DNA of 64,000 nt, taken from assembly GCF_020073815.1 (NCBI RefSeq), contig NZ_JAIQZJ010000001.1, positions 744,001 through 808,000 of the forward strand. The letters are read 5' to 3'. Position numbers and translations under genes: made by a program. The notes below the pieces were generated by a model, which ran no database searches, was not told the DNA's origin, and worked only from the letters and a program-made list of their open reading frames with translations. This document shows positions 1 through 10,127 of the stretch, piece by piece; positions within the stretch are counted from its first letter, which is position 1, and each line of letters starts with the position of its first letter. This stretch comes from Nocardioides mangrovi. GTDB taxonomy: Bacteria > Actinomycetota > Actinomycetes > Propionibacteriales > Nocardioidaceae.

Positions 1-792
1 CTCCCCGGCGTCGAGGACCGCGGCGTGGCGCGACATCTCGTAGCGCACCGCGCGCTCGACCGAGCGGAAGGAGTTGACGTTCTTGGTCTCCGACCGGGTG
101 CCCAGCGTTCCGGAGCCCTTGGGCGACAGCGACAGGTTGACGTCGGCACGCAGGTTGCCCTGGTCCATCCGGGCCTCGGAGACGCCGAGCGCGACGATCA
201 GGTCGCGCAGCTGGGAGACGTACGCGCGGGCCACGTCGGGCGCCTTGGCCCCCGCACCGAGGATCGGCTTGGTGACGATCTCGATCAGCGGGATGCCGGC
301 CCGGTTGTAGTCGATGAGGGAGTGGTCGGCGCCGTGGATGCGGCCGGTCGCGCCGCCCACGTGGGTGGCCTTGCCGGTGTCCTCCTCCATGTGGGCGCGC
401 TCGATCTCCACCCGGAAGGTCTCCCCGTCGACGTCGACGTCCATGAAGCCCTCGAACGCGATCGGCTCGTCGTACTGCGAGGTCTGGAAGTTCTTCGGCA
501 TGTCCGGGTAGAAGTAGTTCTTCCGCGCGAACCGGCACCACTCCGCGATGTCGCAGTTGAGCGCCAGCCCGATCCGGATCGCCGACTCCACAGCCTTGCC
601 GTTGACGACCGGCATCGCGCCCGGGAGGCCCAGGCAGGTCGGGCAGACCTGGGTGTTGGGCTCGGCCCCGAACTCGGTCGGGCAGCCGCAGAACATCTTC
701 GTGACGGTGTTGAGCTCGACGTGGACCTCCAGGCCCATCGCCGGGTCGTACGACGCGAGCACGTCGTCGAAGGCCACCAGGGTGTCGGTCAT
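1..792 (-). CDS. gatB: Asp/Glu-tRNA amidotransferase subunit B (3' end outside window)
   Basis: GatB selects mischarged Glu-tRNA(Gln) or Asp-tRNA(Asn) and passes ammonia from GatA to the activated aminoacyl group. The visible 264 residues are the N-terminal part: the [10 protein letters not shown] motif, the zinc-site cysteines in [10 protein letters not shown] and CPTCLGLPG, then [13 protein letters not shown]. The reading frame runs off the left edge, so the C-terminal helical and YqeY-like domains are not seen. The ATG overlaps the gatA stop by four bases (ATGA), so translation is coupled within gatCAB. Family assignment is secure from these motifs. Confidence 0.97.
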   Translation of the reverse strand, partial: MTDTLVAFDDVLASYDPAMGLEVHVELNTVTKMFCGCPTEFGAEPNTQVCPTCLGLPGAMPVVNGKAVESAIRIGLALNCDIAEWCRFARKNYFYPDMPKNFQTSQYDEPIAFEGFMDVDVDGETFRVEIERAHMEEDTGKATHVGGATGRIHGADHSLIDYNRAGIPLIEIVTKPILGAGAKAPDVARAYVSQLRDLIVALGVSEARMDQGNLRADVNLSLSPKGSGTLGTRSETKNVNSFRSVERAVRYEMSRHAAVLDAGE

Positions 793-2297
793 GAGAGGTT
801 CTCCTCCGGGGGAACGAGCGGGCCGCCCCACTGCTCGAGCAGCAGCGCCTCGAGGGCGGCGCCGACCCGGTAGCAGCGGTCGTCGGCGAGGGCCGGGGCC
901 AGGATCTGGAAGCCGACCGGGAGGCCGTCCTCCGCGGCGAGGCCGGCCGGCACCGAGATGCCGGGGACGCCCGCGAGGTTGGCCGGGATGGTCGCGAGGT
1001 CGTTGAGGTACATCGCGATCGGGTCGTCGAGCTTCTCGCCGAGCTTGAAGGCCGTGGTCGGCGCGGTCGGCGAGACCAGCACGTCGACCTGCTCGAAGGC
1101 CGCCTCGAAGTCGCGGCTGATGAGGGTGCGCACCTTCTGCGCGGTGCCGTAGTAGGCGTCGTAGTAGCCGCTCGACAGCGCGTAGGTGCCGAGGATGATG
1201 CGGCGCTTGACCTCGTCGCCGAAGCCGGCGTCGCGGGTGGCCCGCATGACCTCCTCGGCGCTCGCACCCTCGGCGGGCCAGACCCGCAGGCCGTAGCGCA
1301 TCGCGTCGAACTTCGCGAGGTTGCTCGACGCCTCGGCCGGGAGGATCAGGTAGTAGGTCGCCAGCGCGTGCACGAAGGTCGGGCAGGAGACCTCGACGAC
1401 CTCGGCGCCGGCCTTGACCAGCAGGTCGACCGACTCCTGGAAGCGGGTCATCACGCCCGCCTGCCAGCCGTCGCCGGACAGCTCGGTGATGATGCCGACC
1501 TTGACGCCCGAGAGGTCGCCGGTCGCGCCCTGGCGCGCCGCCTCGACCAGTGGCGGGAGCGGCTGGTCGATGCTGGTGGAGTCGCGCGGGTCGTGGCCGC
1601 CGATGAGCTCGTGGAGCAGGGCGGAGTCCAGGACCGTGCGGGTCACCGGGCCGACCTGGTCGAGGGAGTTGGCGAGCGCGACGAGGCCGTAGCGGGACAC
1701 CCCGCCGTACGTCGGCTTCACGCCGACCGTGCCGGTGACGGCTCCGGGCTGGCGGATCGAGCCGCCGGTGTCGGTGCCGAGCGCGAGCGGCGCCTCGAAG
1801 GCGGCCACGGCCGCGGCCGAGCCGCCGCCGGAGCCTCCGGGGATCCGGTCGAGGTCCCACGGGTTGTGGGTGGCGCCGTAGGCCGAGTGCTCGGTGGAGG
1901 ACCCCATCGCGAACTCGTCCATGTTGGTCTTGCCGAGGATCGGCAGGCCCGCTGCACGCAGCTTGGCGACCACGGTCGCGTCGTACGGCGGGACCCAGCC
2001 CTCGAGGATCTTCGAGCCGCAGGTGGTCGGCAGGCCGTCGGTGGCGAGCACGTCCTTGACCGCGATCGGCACGCCGTCGAGCGCGTGGAGCGGGGCACCG
2101 GCCGCGCGCCGGGCGTCCGACTCGGCGGCCTGCGCCAGCGCGCCCTCGGCGTCGACGTGCAGGAACGCGTGCACGGGTCCGTCGACGGCGGCGATCCGGT
2201 CCAGGTGGGCCTGGGTGACCTCGGCCGAGGTCACCTCGCCGGCGGCGAGGGCGTCCGCGATCTCCGCGGCGGTCCTCCGGGTCCAGTCGGTCGTCAC
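789..2297 (-). CDS. gatA: Asp/Glu-tRNA amidotransferase subunit A (amidase)
   Basis: GatA hydrolyses glutamine to supply ammonia for transamidation of mischarged tRNA on GatB. The 502-aa product shows the whole amidase-signature triad: Lys81 in AVKDVL, the cis-Ser in GGSGGGSAA (154-162) and nucleophile Ser180 in GTDTGGS. Length is normal for GatA. It starts with GTG, overlapping the gatC stop (GTGA), and ends overlapping the gatB start. It differs from the window's other two amidase-signature proteins by lacking any signal peptide and by its place in gatCAB. Confidence 0.97.
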   Translation of the reverse strand: MTTDWTRRTAAEIADALAAGEVTSAEVTQAHLDRIAAVDGPVHAFLHVDAEGALAQAAESDARRAAGAPLHALDGVPIAVKDVLATDGLPTTCGSKILEGWVPPYDATVVAKLRAAGLPILGKTNMDEFAMGSSTEHSAYGATHNPWDLDRIPGGSGGGSAAAVAAFEAPLALGTDTGGSIRQPGAVTGTVGVKPTYGGVSRYGLVALANSLDQVGPVTRTVLDSALLHELIGGHDPRDSTSIDQPLPPLVEAARQGATGDLSGVKVGIITELSGDGWQAGVMTRFQESVDLLVKAGAEVVEVSCPTFVHALATYYLILPAEASSNLAKFDAMRYGLRVWPAEGASAEEVMRATRDAGFGDEVKRRIILGTYALSSGYYDAYYGTAQKVRTLISRDFEAAFEQVDVLVSPTAPTTAFKLGEKLDDPIAMYLNDLATIPANLAGVPGISVPAGLAAEDGLPVGFQILAPALADDRCYRVGAALEALLLEQWGGPLVPPEENLS

Positions 2298-2593
2298 TGC
2301 TCGTCCCCCAGGATCCGCGGGACGGAGAAGCGCTGCTCCTCGACCTCGGGAGCGCCCGACAGCGCCTGCTCGGGCGTCAGACCCGGGACGACGACGTCGT
2401 CGCGGAAGACGTTGGTGAGCGGCAGCGCGTGCGACGTCGGCGGTACGTCGTCGCCGGCCACGCCGCTGATCGAGGCGACCGACTCGAGGATCACCGACAG
2501 CTGCGGTGCAAGGTGGTCGAGCTCGGCGTCGGACAGGTCGATCCGGGCGAGGTTCGCCAGGTGCGCGACCTCGTCTCGGGTGATCTCAGGCAT
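2294..2593 (-). CDS. gatC: Asp/Glu-tRNA amidotransferase subunit C
   Basis: A 99-aa GatC, the small belt that wraps GatA and GatB together. It shows the family features: [22 protein letters not shown] at the N-terminus and the [13 protein letters not shown] segment. It is first in the gatCAB operon. A TAGGAT hexamer seven bases upstream of the ATG looks like a -10 box and would give a leaderless or nearly leaderless transcript. A strong hairpin just upstream separates it from the amidase gene. Confidence 0.95.
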   Translation of the reverse strand: MPEITRDEVAHLANLARIDLSDAELDHLAPQLSVILESVASISGVAGDDVPPTSHALPLTNVFRDDVVVPGLTPEQALSGAPEVEEQRFSVPRILGDEQ

Positions 2594-2600
2594 GGGGTCA

Positions 2601-2606
2601 ATCCTA
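2601..2606 (-). promoter_or_regulatory. Candidate -10 box for gatCAB
   Basis: On the minus strand TAGGAT lies seven bases before the gatC ATG, matching the actinobacterial TANNNT -10 pattern. Transcription would then begin at or next to the start codon. No convincing -35 is seen because that region is occupied by the terminator arms. This is a pattern match only. Confidence 0.4.
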
Positions 2607-2616
2607 GAAGCAGCAT

Positions 2617-2652
2617 CGGGCGACGGCCCACCCGAGGGTGAGCCGCCGCCCG
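2617..2652 (-). terminator. Strong hairpin terminator between the secreted amidase gene and gatC
   Basis: Two 17-base arms (2617-2633 and 2636-2652) pair fully in the minus-strand RNA, with two G-U wobbles, closing on a CUCG-type tetraloop. It begins 16 bases after the amidase stop codon. No U-tract follows, as is common for actinobacterial terminators. It should insulate gatCAB from read-through. Confidence 0.75.
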
Positions 2653-2668
2653 AGCCGCGCGGCCGGTG

Positions 2669-5422
2669 CTACTTCTTCTTCGGCGCCTTCACCTTCAGCA
2701 CCGCGGTCGTCGAGCTGGCCTCGAAGTCACCGGTCGGCACGTAGGTGACGGTGACCCGCTTCTTGACCACCTTCGGCTTGGTCGACTGCCGGTGCGCCAC
2801 GAACTTCACCGTGGCCTCGCCCGAGGTCAGGGTCGGACTGGCGACCTTGACCCCGTTGACCCGGACCACCACGGAGCCCGTCGGCGTCCCGCTCTCGGCG
2901 GTGACGGCGATCGCGACCGTGACCTTCTTCCCCTTCACGACCGTGCGTGGGGTGAGGGTCGCGCTGGTCGAGGTCTCGACGTCGACCGGGTCCGTCGGCG
3001 GGTCGGTCGGCTCGTCCGTCGGCGGGTCGGTCGGCTCGTCCGTCGGCGGATCCGTCGGCGTGGTGGTCGGCGGGCTCGTCGGCGTCTCCGTCGGGGCGAT
3101 GATGCTGATCGTGCCCGCGTCGGCGGTGGAGGTCGTCGTGCCCTCGCTGCCGATGTTCATCACCGTGTCGACCGAGACCGACGTGGTGCCGGACCCGACC
3201 ACCTTGAAGGTGAGGGTCGCCAGCCTGGTGTCGCCCTCCGCGCCCGGCGAGGTGCCGAGCTTGGTGTGGGTGACGGTCAGCGTGCCGTCGTCCGTCGAGG
3301 CCGCCGTGCTGCCGGTGGTGCCCGACGTGGCGGACACGAACTCCACGACGTTCGGGTCGTAGCCCAGCGACAGCTCGTAGGCGTAGAGGTCGTCCGCCGA
3401 CTCGTCCACGGTGACCGTGAACGTCGACCCGACGTTGACCGTGGTGTCCGACGCGGCCACGACCACGCTGCCGTCGCCCGGGGCGTCGGTGTCGGTGCCC
3501 GGACCGGTCGTCACGTCACCGTCGATCGCGCCGTACAGGCTCGGCGTGGTGCGGTGCTCGGTGGCCTGCTCGTAGGAGTAGGCGTAGCCGAGCAGGTCGC
3601 CCTCGTCGTAGTCGCGACCGAGGAACTCCAGGTTCATGCCCGCACCGGGCAGCGTCTCGGCGTCGGTGGTCTGTCCGGCCGGCACCGTGACCGCCGGCAT
3701 GCCCGTGTTGGGGCTGAGCCGGAGGTTGCTGCTGTAGGTCGTGTAGGGCAGCGCAGTCGGGTAGACGATGGCGTCGAGCCCGTCGCTGTCCATCAGGCTC
3801 GTGAGGTACGTCGAGCCGTTCTCGATCTTGGTCGTGTGGCTGCCGGTCGGCCCGGCCCAGGCGTCGTACGTCGACTGGGTGACGGCGTTGCGGCTGACGT
3901 AGGTCGACTTGTACCCGGGGACGAACTTGTTCGAGGCGATGATCGCGTCGAGCGAGTTGTTGGTGACGTCGTCGCCGAGGTGGCTGGCGATGTAGTTGTT
4001 CAGGTCGTGCTTGAACTCGTTGGTGCTGCCGGAGCCCTCACCGAGGATCCCCGAGATCGTGATCCCGGAGCTCGGGTCCGCCGCCAGGGTCGAGGGGTCG
4101 ATCTCCGTGACCGTCGCGCCGGCCGCTCGCAGGTCGGCGACGGCGTCGAGGAAGATGCGTCGACCCGCGACCTGCGCCGCGTTGCTGGCCGAGGCCGGCG
4201 GCACCATCGAGGTGAAGTACGCGAAGTGCTTGCCCTCGAGCGCGTCCTTGTCGAGGTAGGAGGTGTAGGAGTCCGGGACGTGGGCGTCCGCGTCGGCGGT
4301 CGCCGCGTCGTTCGGGTCGGAGCCGACCACGGCGTCCAGCGCGATCGCGGCATCCTCGACGGACCGGGCGATCGGGCCGCCGGTGTCCTGGCTCAGCGCG
4401 AGCGGCACGATGCCGTCCCGACTGGCCAGGCCGACCGTGGGCCGCACACCGACGAGCTGGTTGTAGCTCGAGGGGTTGCGGATCGAGCCGCCGGTGTCGG
4501 TGCCGAAGCCGATCGCGCCGAGGTTCGACGAGATGGCCGCGCCGGTGCCGCCGCTGGAGCCACCGGCCGTCTTGGACGTGTTGTACGGGCTGGCGACGTA
4601 CTTCACGCCGTTGGTGCTGGTCGCCGAGTCGTACGCCGAGCCCGCGCTGTAGGTCGAGGAGAAGCCGTAGGCGAACTCGTCCAGGCTGGCCTTGCCCAGG
4701 ATGATCGCGCCGTCGCCGCGCAGGCCCTTGACCATGAACGCGTCGTCGTCGGTCTGGTTGTCCTCCCAGCACGCGCAGCCGGCGGTGGTCGGCATGTCCT
4801 CGGTGTCGTAGTTGTCCTTGAGCAGGATCGGGATGCCGTCGAGCATGCTGCGCGGGCCGCCGTTCTCCGCCCGCAGCCGGTCGCTCTCCGCCGCGGCCGC
4901 GAGCGCCTCGCCGCCGGTCGCGATGATCGCGTTGAGCGGTCGCCCGCCGGCACCGGTGTCGACGAGCGTGTCGTTGTACGCCGAGATGCGGTCCAGGTAG
5001 TCCTGGGTCAGCTCGACGGACGTGATGACACCGGCGTTCATCGCCTTCTGCATGTCGACCGCGCTGGCCTCGATGACGTCGAAGGAGCCGTCGTCGTAGA
5101 TCATTCGCTGCGCGAGCGCGGCGAGGTCGAGGACGTCGAGGACGTCGTCACCGTTGAGGTCGGCGGCGGAGACGGCAGCCCAGCCCGGGTCGCCTGCCTG
5201 GGTGCCGAGCGCCGCGTTCAGGGCGTCGAGGTCGGCCTGGGTGATCTGGTCGTCACCCGTGAGGTCGCCCTCGGTGTAGTACGGCTCCAGGAAGGATGCC
5301 GTGGTGGTGGCGGCGGGGTCCGCCGCATTGGCCGCTGGGCCCGAGCCCACCGCCAGCGTGGACAGGGCGAGGCCGGCCGCCACCACGGCGGCACCGACTG
5401 CCCTGTTCTTGGAACGATTCAC
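2669..5422 (-). CDS. Secreted amidase with dockerin, cohesin-like and Ig-like domains
   Basis: A 917-aa exported protein. Residues 1-34 form a signal peptide ending near ANAAD. Residues 53-107 hold two dockerin-type calcium loops (DLTGDDQITQADL and DLNGDDVLDVLDL). An amidase-signature domain follows (about 120-630) with Lys202, GGSSGG (287-292) and Ser313 in GTDTGGS, so it is probably active. Residues 650-775 resemble a cohesin/CBM-like beta sandwich, followed by a Pro/Thr-rich repeat linker (778-813) and a C-terminal Ig-like domain ending in a lysine-rich tail. The GTG start has a good AAGGAGA ribosome site. The substrate is unknown; possibilities are peptide amides or cell-wall stem peptides. 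It is divergent from an ECF sigma factor gene. Confidence 0.88.
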   Translation of the reverse strand: MNRSKNRAVGAAVVAAGLALSTLAVGSGPAANAADPAATTTASFLEPYYTEGDLTGDDQITQADLDALNAALGTQAGDPGWAAVSAADLNGDDVLDVLDLAALAQRMIYDDGSFDVIEASAVDMQKAMNAGVITSVELTQDYLDRISAYNDTLVDTGAGGRPLNAIIATGGEALAAAAESDRLRAENGGPRSMLDGIPILLKDNYDTEDMPTTAGCACWEDNQTDDDAFMVKGLRGDGAIILGKASLDEFAYGFSSTYSAGSAYDSATSTNGVKYVASPYNTSKTAGGSSGGTGAAISSNLGAIGFGTDTGGSIRNPSSYNQLVGVRPTVGLASRDGIVPLALSQDTGGPIARSVEDAAIALDAVVGSDPNDAATADADAHVPDSYTSYLDKDALEGKHFAYFTSMVPPASASNAAQVAGRRIFLDAVADLRAAGATVTEIDPSTLAADPSSGITISGILGEGSGSTNEFKHDLNNYIASHLGDDVTNNSLDAIIASNKFVPGYKSTYVSRNAVTQSTYDAWAGPTGSHTTKIENGSTYLTSLMDSDGLDAIVYPTALPYTTYSSNLRLSPNTGMPAVTVPAGQTTDAETLPGAGMNLEFLGRDYDEGDLLGYAYSYEQATEHRTTPSLYGAIDGDVTTGPGTDTDAPGDGSVVVAASDTTVNVGSTFTVTVDESADDLYAYELSLGYDPNVVEFVSATSGTTGSTAASTDDGTLTVTHTKLGTSPGAEGDTRLATLTFKVVGSGTTSVSVDTVMNIGSEGTTTSTADAGTISIIAPTETPTSPPTTTPTDPPTDEPTDPPTDEPTDPPTDPVDVETSTSATLTPRTVVKGKKVTVAIAVTAESGTPTGSVVVRVNGVKVASPTLTSGEATVKFVAHRQSTKPKVVKKRVTVTYVPTGDFEASSTTAVLKVKAPKKK

Positions 5423-5592
5423 GTTCGATCTCCTTGTGCTGGATGTGGAGAGGCGAACGTAGATCGGGACTATTTCTGTCCAGTATCGATGGAGGCGGCG
5501 AGGATGACAGGGGCGTAACTTTCACCCGTCGGACCGACCCAACCGATCGCGACGCCGGCGCATCTTCACCGGTGACCGCTCGAGGAGGATCG

Positions 5593-6108
5593 ATGGCGAG
5601 ACGACAGACGGACGAGGAGTTCACCGAGTTCGTCCATGCGGTGTGGCCGGGGCTCTACCGCACGGCGTACCTCATGCTCGGCGACCACCAGCTCGCCGAG
5701 GACCTCGTGCAGACCTCGCTCGCCAAGACCTACGCCTCCTGGCGCCGGGTCAAGGAGCCCGCCGCCGCCCCGGCGTACGCCCGGACCGTGCTGGCCAACA
5801 CCGCGGCCTCGTGGTTCCGGCGCCGGTCGTGGCGCAACGAACGACCGACGGAGACCATCCCGGACCACGGGGTCGAGCACGATGCCAGCACCCGACCCGC
5901 ACTGGTCGACGCGCTGGCCACGCTCGCGCCGCGGCAGCGCGCCGTCGTCGTGCTCCGCTACTACGACGACCTCAGCGTCCGCGAGGTCGCCCACGCCCTC
6001 GGGATCAGCGAGGGCACCGTGAAGAGCCAGACCTCCGACGCGCTCGCGCGACTGCGGGTGCTGCTCGGCGACGAGATCGCCGCGAGCGAAGGAGCCTCCC
6101 GTGACTGA
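5593..6108 (+). CDS. ECF sigma factor, SigE/SigM-like family
   Basis: A 171-aa RNA polymerase sigma-70 factor of the extracytoplasmic-function class. Region 2 spans about residues 10-75 (VWPGLYRTAYLMLGDHQLAEDLVQ) and region 4 about 105-160 (LAPRQRAVVVLRYYDDLSVREVA, then HALGISEGTVKSQ as the recognition helix). The ATG has a perfect AGGAGG at 5583-5588. The stop overlaps the next gene by eight bases, so the two are translationally coupled; that partner is the likely regulator of this factor. It probably controls genes for envelope functions, possibly the divergent secreted amidase. Confidence 0.92.
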   Translation: MARRQTDEEFTEFVHAVWPGLYRTAYLMLGDHQLAEDLVQTSLAKTYASWRRVKEPAAAPAYARTVLANTAASWFRRRSWRNERPTETIPDHGVEHDASTRPALVDALATLAPRQRAVVVLRYYDDLSVREVAHALGISEGTVKSQTSDALARLRVLLGDEIAASEGASRD

Positions 6109-7219
6109 CCGACTCTCCACCCTGATGCACCAGCAGGTCGACGCGCTCGAGGTGCCTCCGGCACCGGCCGCGCAGGTCATCGCCGCCGGCCGTGGACTGC
6201 GCCGGCGTCGTACGGCGGGGGTCGCTGCCGCCGTCGTCGCGACCGTGCTCGCCGTCATCGGCATCGCGGTCGTCGACCAGCGCTGGTCCGACGACGACGC
6301 GATCACCCCCGCCGAGCAGAAGGCCTACGTCGAGAAGGGTGCCTGGGCGGTCGGCAACGAGCTGCACATCGGCGACCACGTGGTCACGCTGCCCGGCATC
6401 GACCAGATCGGCTACTCCTCGCTCGGCGCCATCGTCTTCGACGTACGCCCAGGTCAGGACTACGACTCGACCACGTCCGAGACAGTGCTCGTGACGCCCG
6501 ACGGGAAGGTGAGATCCCTTGCACTGCCGGGCCTGGATCTGCTGCTCAACCCTCCGGCGACAGACCCCACCTCACCGGTCATCGCCTATGTCCGTCCCTC
6601 GGACGCAGCGCAGGGCGACGTGGTCCTGGCGGACCTCTCGACGGGCGAGACCACCGTGTTCAGCGACGCCATTCCTCCCCATCAGGGCCAGGTGAGATCT
6701 GACCCCGTGGCGCTGACGCCCGACGCCGTGCTGGTGAACAACACCTGGTCGGTGGACCGGTCGACCGGCGACCGCACCCGTCTGCGTCTCGAGGGGCTCA
6801 CCCCCCTCAGCGGTTACGCCCACGGCCTCCGTCTCACCTCCGACTGGCAGACGATGACCTTCCAGGTCCGTTCGGGCGACGACGTGCTCCTCGACCTGCC
6901 CGACACGAGCGGCACCAGCAACGGCCAGTCGCCGGCGCTTCTCTCCCCCGATGGGCGCTATGTCGCGGTTTCCACCGGCGACGCCGGCCTCGACGTCTAC
7001 ACGGTGGCGAGTGGGAGGTCGATCCACCTGGGCGGCGACTGGGACCTGGAGGACGTCGGCTGGACACCCGACGGGCACCTGGTCGGGAAGCAGTATCCGA
7101 CCAATGCGTCCGAGGTGCAGACCTGCGATCCCGTGACCGGCACCTGTGTCGGCACCGGGATCACCGTCACCGAAGAGCTCCGGCTGGTCCGCGGTGCGGA
7201 TGCGATCCCCAACTCATGA
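6101..7219 (+). CDS. Single-pass membrane protein, probable anti-sigma partner
   Basis: A 372-aa protein: about 36 cytoplasmic residues with an Arg-rich stretch (GLRRRR), one membrane helix (about 38-58) and a large external domain. The external part contains repeated beta-rich segments resembling a beta-propeller (for example SPDGRYVAVSTGDAGLDVYT). No HxxxCxxC zinc anti-sigma motif is seen. Overlap with the sigma factor gene and the topology suggest a membrane regulator of that factor. The start is GTG. It ends three bases before the convergent ligA stop, leaving no room for a terminator. Confidence 0.7.
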   Translation: MTDRLSTLMHQQVDALEVPPAPAAQVIAAGRGLRRRRTAGVAAAVVATVLAVIGIAVVDQRWSDDDAITPAEQKAYVEKGAWAVGNELHIGDHVVTLPGIDQIGYSSLGAIVFDVRPGQDYDSTTSETVLVTPDGKVRSLALPGLDLLLNPPATDPTSPVIAYVRPSDAAQGDVVLADLSTGETTVFSDAIPPHQGQVRSDPVALTPDAVLVNNTWSVDRSTGDRTRLRLEGLTPLSGYAHGLRLTSDWQTMTFQVRSGDDVLLDLPDTSGTSNGQSPALLSPDGRYVAVSTGDAGLDVYTVASGRSIHLGGDWDLEDVGWTPDGHLVGKQYPTNASEVQTCDPVTGTCVGTGITVTEELRLVRGADAIPNS

Positions 7220-7222
7220 CGA

Positions 7223-9440
<2,218 letters not shown>

Positions 9441-9446
9441 GTTGGC

Positions 9447-9473
9447 GATGAAACGAAACCGTTTCGTTTCATC
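9447..9473. promoter_or_regulatory. 27-bp perfect inverted repeat, probable TetR operator
   Basis: GATGAAACGAAAC and its exact reverse complement GTTTCGTTTCATC flank one central base. The palindrome lies between ligA and the tetR-like gene, 33 bases before the regulator ATG and downstream of a candidate promoter. Placement and symmetry fit the operator of the adjacent TetR protein, giving autoregulation of the regulator-efflux operon. It stands out as AT-rich in very GC-rich DNA. Confidence 0.75.
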
Positions 9474-9506
9474 TTGGTTAACGAACGACGAACGAAGGAC
9501 CGGCAG

Positions 9507-10127
9507 ATGAGCCCCAGCACCGAGCGCCCCCGCATCGAGGGCGACCGCGAGCAGGAGATCTTCGACGCCACCCTCGCCGTCCTCGCCGACGTGGGCTACG
9601 ACCGGCTCACGATGGACGCCGTCGCGGCGAAGGCCAAGGCGTCCAAGGCGACCCTCTACCGCCGCTGGAACAACAAGGTCAGCCTCGTCATCGAGGCGCT
9701 CCAGCACGAGAAGGGCGCGCACGACACCGAGGTGCCCGACACCGGGTCGCTGCGCGAGGACCTGCGGTCCGTCTTCTGCGGCGTCGGCGGCCTGACCGAC
9801 CAGGACCAGGTCGCCCAGTTCGCCAGCGTCCTCACCGCCATCGCCCGCGACCCCGAGTTCGCGGAGGCGTTCCGCCGCGACGTCATCGGGCCCAAGATCG
9901 CCGTCACCCGGCAGCTCTGGGAACGCGCCCACGAGCGCGGCGAGCTGCGCGACGACGTGGACCTCGACCTGCTCGAGCCCGCCCTGGCCGGGATCGTCCT
10001 GCACCGACTCTTCGTCATGGGACAGATCCCCGACCCCGACACGATCACCCGCGTGATCGACCAGATCATCCTGCCGGCCGCCACCCGCGCCCCGGCCGAC
10101 CACCAGCCAACCCAGAAGGAAGACTGA
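9507..10127 (+). CDS. TetR-family repressor of the adjacent efflux pump
   Basis: A 206-aa regulator. The N-terminal helix-turn-helix is typical of TetR (IFDATLAVLADVGYDRLTMDAVAAKAKASKATLYRRW, in two parts around residues 18-55), and the C-terminal part is a ligand-binding domain of the TetR_C type. The start is the ATG at 9507, because upstream in-frame sequence runs through the operator. The TGA shares one base with the ATG of the MFS gene, so the two are co-translated. It probably represses both genes through the palindrome upstream and is released by a drug-like ligand. Confidence 0.9.
   Translation: MSPSTERPRIEGDREQEIFDATLAVLADVGYDRLTMDAVAAKAKASKATLYRRWNNKVSLVIEALQHEKGAHDTEVPDTGSLREDLRSVFCGVGGLTDQDQVAQFASVLTAIARDPEFAEAFRRDVIGPKIAVTRQLWERAHERGELRDDVDLDLLEPALAGIVLHRLFVMGQIPDPDTITRVIDQIILPAATRAPADHQPTQKED

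Noticed and set aside
2960..3060. Short tandem repeats that might suggest a CRISPR array
   Set aside because: They encode the Pro/Thr/Asp linker of the secreted amidase in frame, with no unique spacers. No CRISPR array or cas gene was seen anywhere in the window.
2666..5518. 950-codon plus-strand open frame opposite the secreted amidase
   Set aside because: Composition is Arg/Val/Gly-rich with no domain, and the minus strand carries a clear signal peptide and catalytic triad.
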